NCBI GenBank assembly: GCA_021777365.1
Contig: JAJYDP010000030.1
Coordinates: 1-16,273 of the forward strand
DNA length: 16,273 nucleotides
Direction: 5' to 3'
Source: Chloroflexota bacterium
Lineage (GTDB): Bacteria; Chloroflexota; Limnocylindria; Limnocylindrales; CSP1-4
The position numbers were made by a program, and so were the translations under genes. Below are positions 13,252 to 16,273 of the stretch, one piece after another. How positions within the stretch are numbered: the stretch's first letter is position 1; every line of letters starts with the position of its first letter. A model generated the notes under the pieces. That model ran no database searches. It saw nothing but the letters and a program-made list of their open reading frames with translations, and was not told the DNA's origin.

Positions 13252-15309
13252 CTACAGCAGCGTCGGCCGCTCCCATGGCGCGCCCAGCACGTGATGGTCG
13301 AGGAACGCCAGCACGGTCCGGTACCAGATGCGCGCGTTCTGCGGCTTCAGGACCCAGTGGTTCTCGTCCGGGAAGTAGAGGAACTTCGACTCGACCCCCA
13401 TCCGGTTCAGGTCGGTCCAGAGCCTCAGCGCCTCGCTGATCGGCACGCGATGGTCGCGCTCCCCGTGGATCACCAGCATCGGCGTCCGGATCGATGCCAC
13501 CGAGTTCGCCGGGCTCTGCTCGACGTAGCGGGACGGATCCCGGTACGGGTCGCCGAACTCGAGCTCCCAGGCGTGGCCGTCGTCGGTGGTGCCGTGGAAG
13601 CCCCGCAGCTCCCAGAGGCTGGCGTGGGTCACGATGCAGCGGAACCGGTCCGTGTGGCCGGCCACCCAGTTGGCCATGTACCCGCCGAACGAGCCGCCCA
13701 TGAGGGCGGTGCGGTCGCGGTCGATCTCCGGCCGCGCGACCGCCGCGTCCACCGCGGCAAGCATGTCGGTGAACGGCGCCTCGTGCCAGCGACCCCAGCC
13801 CCGCTGCACGATGGCCTGCCCGTAGCCGGTCGAGAAGGCGGGATCCGGGAGCACCACCGCGTAGCCGTGTGCGGCCAGCACCTGCGGGTTCCAGCGCCAG
13901 TGCCATCCGTCCGTCCAGGACCCGAGCGGGCCGCCGTGGACGAAGACGACCAGCGGCGCGGGATGCTCGGCCGAGGCACCGGGCGGCAGCACCAGCCAGG
14001 CGCCGATCGAGGTCCCGTCCGCCGCCCGTCCGGCGATGCGCGTGACGGTCCCGGGCGCCCCGGTGGCTGCCTCGTCCGCGGCAGGCGAGGGGACCAGGGC
14101 GACGGCCTGCTCGGTCGCCGCCGGATCGAGCCTCACGACCTGCGGCGCGACCCGCAGGGTGGACCGGAGGGCATACAGGGCCGATCCGTCCGGCGCGGGG
14201 GACGGATCGCCGACCGTGCCGGAGGCGACGAGGCAGGTCACGGCGCCGGACGCGACCTCGACCCGGAACAGCGCGCCGGCCCCGTCGCGGTCCGAGAGGA
14301 AGAAGACCGCGGTGCCGTCGGGCGACCAGGTGGGCGAGCCGGGCCAGAGGTCGGCCGTGGGAGCGAGGTCCCGCCCCTCGCCGGTCTCGATCTCCACCAC
14401 CCAGAGGCGCCGCTCGGAGGCGTGGTCGGGGTCGCCGAGCGTCTCCCGGACCGCCGCGACGAAGCGTCCGTCTGGCGAGCAGGCCGGGTCCTCGTAGCGC
14501 GCGTCGCCGGGGGTCAGGACGCGCCGGGATCCGTCGACCACGTCGAAGGCCACCAGGTCGACGAACGGCCTCGTGAGATCCGCCAGCGAGGCGACCGTGG
14601 CGACCACGGTGCGCCCGTCGGGCGTGACGTCGAACCCGACGTGCTCCAGGATGTCCAGGCGTCCGTCGGCGTCCGGAAGGAGGTCGCGCGGCTCGGGCAC
14701 CGGTGCCGATTCGTCGGCGGGGACGGACACGGCGAGGAGATGGCGCTCGCGCGGGCCGAGGTAGTGGTCCCAGTGCCGGATCGGGTAGCGCTCGAAGAGG
14801 ATCGCGGAGACGCCCGCGTCGCGCCGGGCGCGGTCGCGGACGGCGTCGGCCTCGAGCGTTGCCGAGCCCGGGTGCAGGCGCGCGACCATGGCCACCGTGC
14901 GCGCCTGTCGTGCCGCGGCCAGCGCCTCGATGCCGCCCTCCGGCGCCAGCAGCTGGCGTGCCTCGCCGCCCCCGGCCGGCAGGAGCCAGAGGACCTCCTG
15001 ATCGTGCGGCTCGACGGCGACCTGCCCCTCGGGCCCGGGCGCCGCGGCGGGCCCGGGACGGCGCGACGCGAAGACGAGCGAGCCGTCCGGGAGGAACGCG
15101 GGGTGGCTCTCGCCCTCCGCCGACCAGGTCAGCCGGTGCGGCGGCCGGGCGGCCGCGGGGTCCACCTCCCAGAGCGCCGAGCGCATCCGCGTCCCGTCCG
15201 GGGCCGGATCCGAGACCGATACCACCAGGCGTCGGCCGTCGGGCGAGCAGCGCAGGTCCGAGAGCCGGGGGAGGGAGAGGAAGCGGTCGAGGTCGAAGGT
15301 GGCATGCAT
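13252..15309 (-). CDS. S9 family peptidase (prolyl oligopeptidase / acylaminoacyl-peptidase type)
   Basis: This 685-residue serine peptidase has a beta-propeller of WD40/TolB-like blades (about 1-420) and a C-terminal alpha/beta hydrolase. The propeller is visible as repeated phrases such as CSPDGRRLVVSVS, VTPDGRTVVATVA, CSPDGRFVAAVRE and WSPDGTAVFFLS. The hydrolase has an oxyanion-hole region FVHGGPLGSW and the catalytic triad Ser540 (GGSFGGYMANW), Asp619 (HGERDHRVP) and His651 (ENHWVL). Enzymes of this type cleave short peptides or acylated N-terminal residues. No signal peptide is seen, so it is likely cytoplasmic. ATG 15309 starts directly at the domain and is preceded by a -10-like box rather than a ribosome-binding site. 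It is followed by galK. Confidence 0.94.
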   Translation of the reverse strand: MHATFDLDRFLSLPRLSDLRCSPDGRRLVVSVSDPAPDGTRMRSALWEVDPAAARPPHRLTWSAEGESHPAFLPDGSLVFASRRPGPAAAPGPEGQVAVEPHDQEVLWLLPAGGGEARQLLAPEGGIEALAAARQARTVAMVARLHPGSATLEADAVRDRARRDAGVSAILFERYPIRHWDHYLGPRERHLLAVSVPADESAPVPEPRDLLPDADGRLDILEHVGFDVTPDGRTVVATVASLADLTRPFVDLVAFDVVDGSRRVLTPGDARYEDPACSPDGRFVAAVRETLGDPDHASERRLWVVEIETGEGRDLAPTADLWPGSPTWSPDGTAVFFLSDRDGAGALFRVEVASGAVTCLVASGTVGDPSPAPDGSALYALRSTLRVAPQVVRLDPAATEQAVALVPSPAADEAATGAPGTVTRIAGRAADGTSIGAWLVLPPGASAEHPAPLVVFVHGGPLGSWTDGWHWRWNPQVLAAHGYAVVLPDPAFSTGYGQAIVQRGWGRWHEAPFTDMLAAVDAAVARPEIDRDRTALMGGSFGGYMANWVAGHTDRFRCIVTHASLWELRGFHGTTDDGHAWELEFGDPYRDPSRYVEQSPANSVASIRTPMLVIHGERDHRVPISEALRLWTDLNRMGVESKFLYFPDENHWVLKPQNARIWYRTVLAFLDHHVLGAPWERPTLL

Positions 15310-15315
15310 GGCGCG

Positions 15316-15321
15316 ATGATG
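15316..15321 (-). promoter_or_regulatory. Extended -10-like box (TGC-CATCAT) of the S9 peptidase gene
   Basis: Read on the minus strand, CATCAT (4/6 to TATAAT) is preceded directly by TGC and followed by six bases and the ATG. The spacing would again give a transcript with almost no leader. No ribosome-binding site is visible. Confidence 0.3.
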
Positions 15322-15437
15322 GCATGCGGGCCCGGCACACGCGCCGGCGACGGGCGCAACCCGGAACCGCGAGCGCCGCCACCTGCGGACCCCGGGCCGG
15401 CGTCCAGGGGCCGGGCGGTGTCGTCACGCTCCGGCGG

Positions 15438-15443
15438 TACAAT
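15438..15443 (+). promoter_or_regulatory. -10 box (TACAAT) of the pyruvate phosphate dikinase gene
   Basis: TACAAT is a 5/6 match to TATAAT in otherwise GC-rich sequence in the 242-bp divergent gap before ppdK. The expected start near 15450 would leave a leader of about 100 nt. No clear -35 stands 16-18 bp upstream (GCGGTG). Confidence 0.45.
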
Positions 15444-15489
15444 CCGCGTGGTCCCGCGTCCCACGCCGACCATGTCCTGAGCACCGTCC

Positions 15490-15510
15490 GAACGTCCCCC
15501 CGGAACGTCC
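15490..15510 (+). repeat. Direct repeat GAACGTCC in the ppdK leader
   Basis: GAACGTCC occurs at 15490-15497 and 15503-15510 (13-bp period), downstream of the TACAAT box and about 40 bases before the ppdK start. It might be a binding site, or chance in C-rich sequence. Confidence 0.35.
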
Positions 15511-15551
15511 GCCCCTCATCACCAGCGTCCTGAACAAGGAGCCAGCGACCC

Positions 15552-16273
15552 ATGACCAGCACGGACACCGTCGCCGAGCGAGCCCACCGCGCGGCCAAGC
15601 GCTACATCTACGCCTTCGGCGGGGGGCACGCCGACGGGAACGGCGAGATGAAAGGCCTCCTCGGCGGCAAAGGTGCCGGCCTGGCCGAGATGACACGCGC
15701 CGGCCTGCCCGTGCCCCCGGGATTCACGATCACCACGGAGGCCTGCAACGACTACTTCGCCGCCCGCGAGTCGCTCCCGGACGGACTCTGGGACGATGTC
15801 CAGGACGCGATGCGCGAGGTCGAGCGGGAGACCGGCAAGCGCTTCGGCGGGCGGGAGAACCCGCTCCTGGTGAGCGTCCGCTCGGGCTCCAAGTTCTCGA
15901 TGCCCGGCATGATGGACACCGTCCTCAACCTCGGGCTCAACGAGGAGACGCTGCAGGGGCTCATCGCCCTGACGCAGAACGAGCGCTTCGGCTGGGACGC
16001 CTACCGGCGCTTCATCCAGATGTTCGGGCGCATCGTCATGGACGTGGACGGTCGCCGCTTCGACGAGGCGCTGGATGCCGCGAAGGAGCACCACGGGGCG
16101 AAGGCGGACACGGACCTGGACGCTGCCGCCCTGCGCGCCCTGGTGGACGTGTACAAGGGGATCGTCCGCGAGGCCACCGGCCGCGAGTTCCCCGCCGACC
16201 CGGACGAGCAGCTGGACCTGGCCATCAAGGCCGTCTTCCGCTCGTGGTTCGGCAAGCGCGCGGTGGACTACCG
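15552..16273 (+). CDS. ppdK: Pyruvate, phosphate dikinase, N-terminal part (3' end outside window)
   Basis: The first 240 codons of PPDK are present, open to the window edge. PPDK interconverts pyruvate, ATP and phosphate with PEP, AMP and pyrophosphate, and serves gluconeogenesis or PPi-linked glycolysis in the cytoplasm. The ATP-grasp nucleotide-binding domain starts with YIYAFGGGHADGN (18-30), then LLGGKGAGLAEMTRAGLPVP (36-55) and PGFTITTEACNDYF. SVRSGSKFSMPGMMDTVLNL and FIQMFGRIVMDVDG are hallmarks that separate PPDK from PEP synthase. AAGGAG (15536-15541) stands ten bases before the ATG and supports the start. The family is normally about 870-900 residues, so roughly three quarters lies beyond the window. 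Confidence 0.95.
   Translation, partial: MTSTDTVAERAHRAAKRYIYAFGGGHADGNGEMKGLLGGKGAGLAEMTRAGLPVPPGFTITTEACNDYFAARESLPDGLWDDVQDAMREVERETGKRFGGRENPLLVSVRSGSKFSMPGMMDTVLNLGLNEETLQGLIALTQNERFGWDAYRRFIQMFGRIVMDVDGRRFDEALDAAKEHHGAKADTDLDAAALRALVDVYKGIVREATGREFPADPDEQLDLAIKAVFRSWFGKRAVDY

Noticed and set aside
13039..15480. An 813-codon plus-strand open frame antisense to the S9 peptidase
   Set aside because: Composition is typical of antisense frames in high-GC genes and no family motif is visible.
12569..15598. A 1009-codon open frame on the minus strand overlapping the S9 peptidase and galK
   Set aside because: It is a shifted-frame shadow: its protein is Arg/Gly/Pro/Ala-rich without any domain, while the S9 peptidase and GalK frames carry complete catalytic motifs over the same bases.

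Overview
The window is about 16 kb of very GC-rich DNA (I estimate above 70% G+C) that is densely packed with housekeeping genes. It holds no phage, transposon, CRISPR, tRNA or rRNA signal. Twelve complete or nearly complete coding regions, two genes cut by the window edges and one truncated synthetase fragment account for almost all of it. The homodimeric type of glycyl-tRNA synthetase, an NfnAB/SudBA-type pair, pyruvate phosphate dikinase, promoters recognised mostly by a -10 box, and strong GC bias in third codon positions suggest a Chloroflexota-like (for example Limnocylindria-type) or deep actinobacterial genome. This placement is an inference from gene types; no phylogenetic marker was compared.

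Layout. Bases 1-3562 (+) hold the end of ispE (isoprenoid precursor synthesis), ridA (enamine/imine deaminase, ATGA overlap with ispE), then glmU (UDP-GlcNAc synthesis) behind a canonical promoter with an overlapping perfect inverted repeat, and a CNNM/CBS/CorC membrane protein (ATGA overlap with glmU). Bases 3642-5168 (-) hold a polyprenyl diphosphate synthase followed by a stand-alone C-terminal piece of prolyl-tRNA synthetase whose catalytic motif 3 is degraded. Bases 5201-8382 (+) hold recO, a YbaK-type trans-editing deacylase and glycyl-tRNA synthetase. Bases 8471-15309 (-) read, in transcription order: S9-family peptidase, galactokinase, ferredoxin-NADP reductase, NfnA/SudB-type subunit and GltD/NfnB-type subunit. 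From 15552 (+) the N-terminal part of pyruvate phosphate dikinase begins and runs off the end.

How the genes fit together. ispE supplies isoprenoid precursors that the prenyl synthase elongates. glmU feeds the cell envelope. The FNR and Nfn-type genes together look like a module that balances ferredoxin, NADH and NADPH pools; the GltD/NfnB subunit could alternatively be a glutamate synthase small subunit. GlyRS, the YbaK protein and the ProRS fragment form a loose cluster linked to tRNA charging and proofreading.

Intergenic regions are all shorter than about 260 bases. Those at 5966-6162 and 10831-11051 show nothing convincing beyond short GC-rich dyads. The most unusual points are the ProRS anticodon-domain fragment, the 32-bp divergent recO/prenyl-synthase start region that suggests leaderless transcripts, the promoter-embedded inverted repeat before glmU, and the tandem repeats and hairpin before glyS. 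I see no clear new multi-gene defence or mobile system here.
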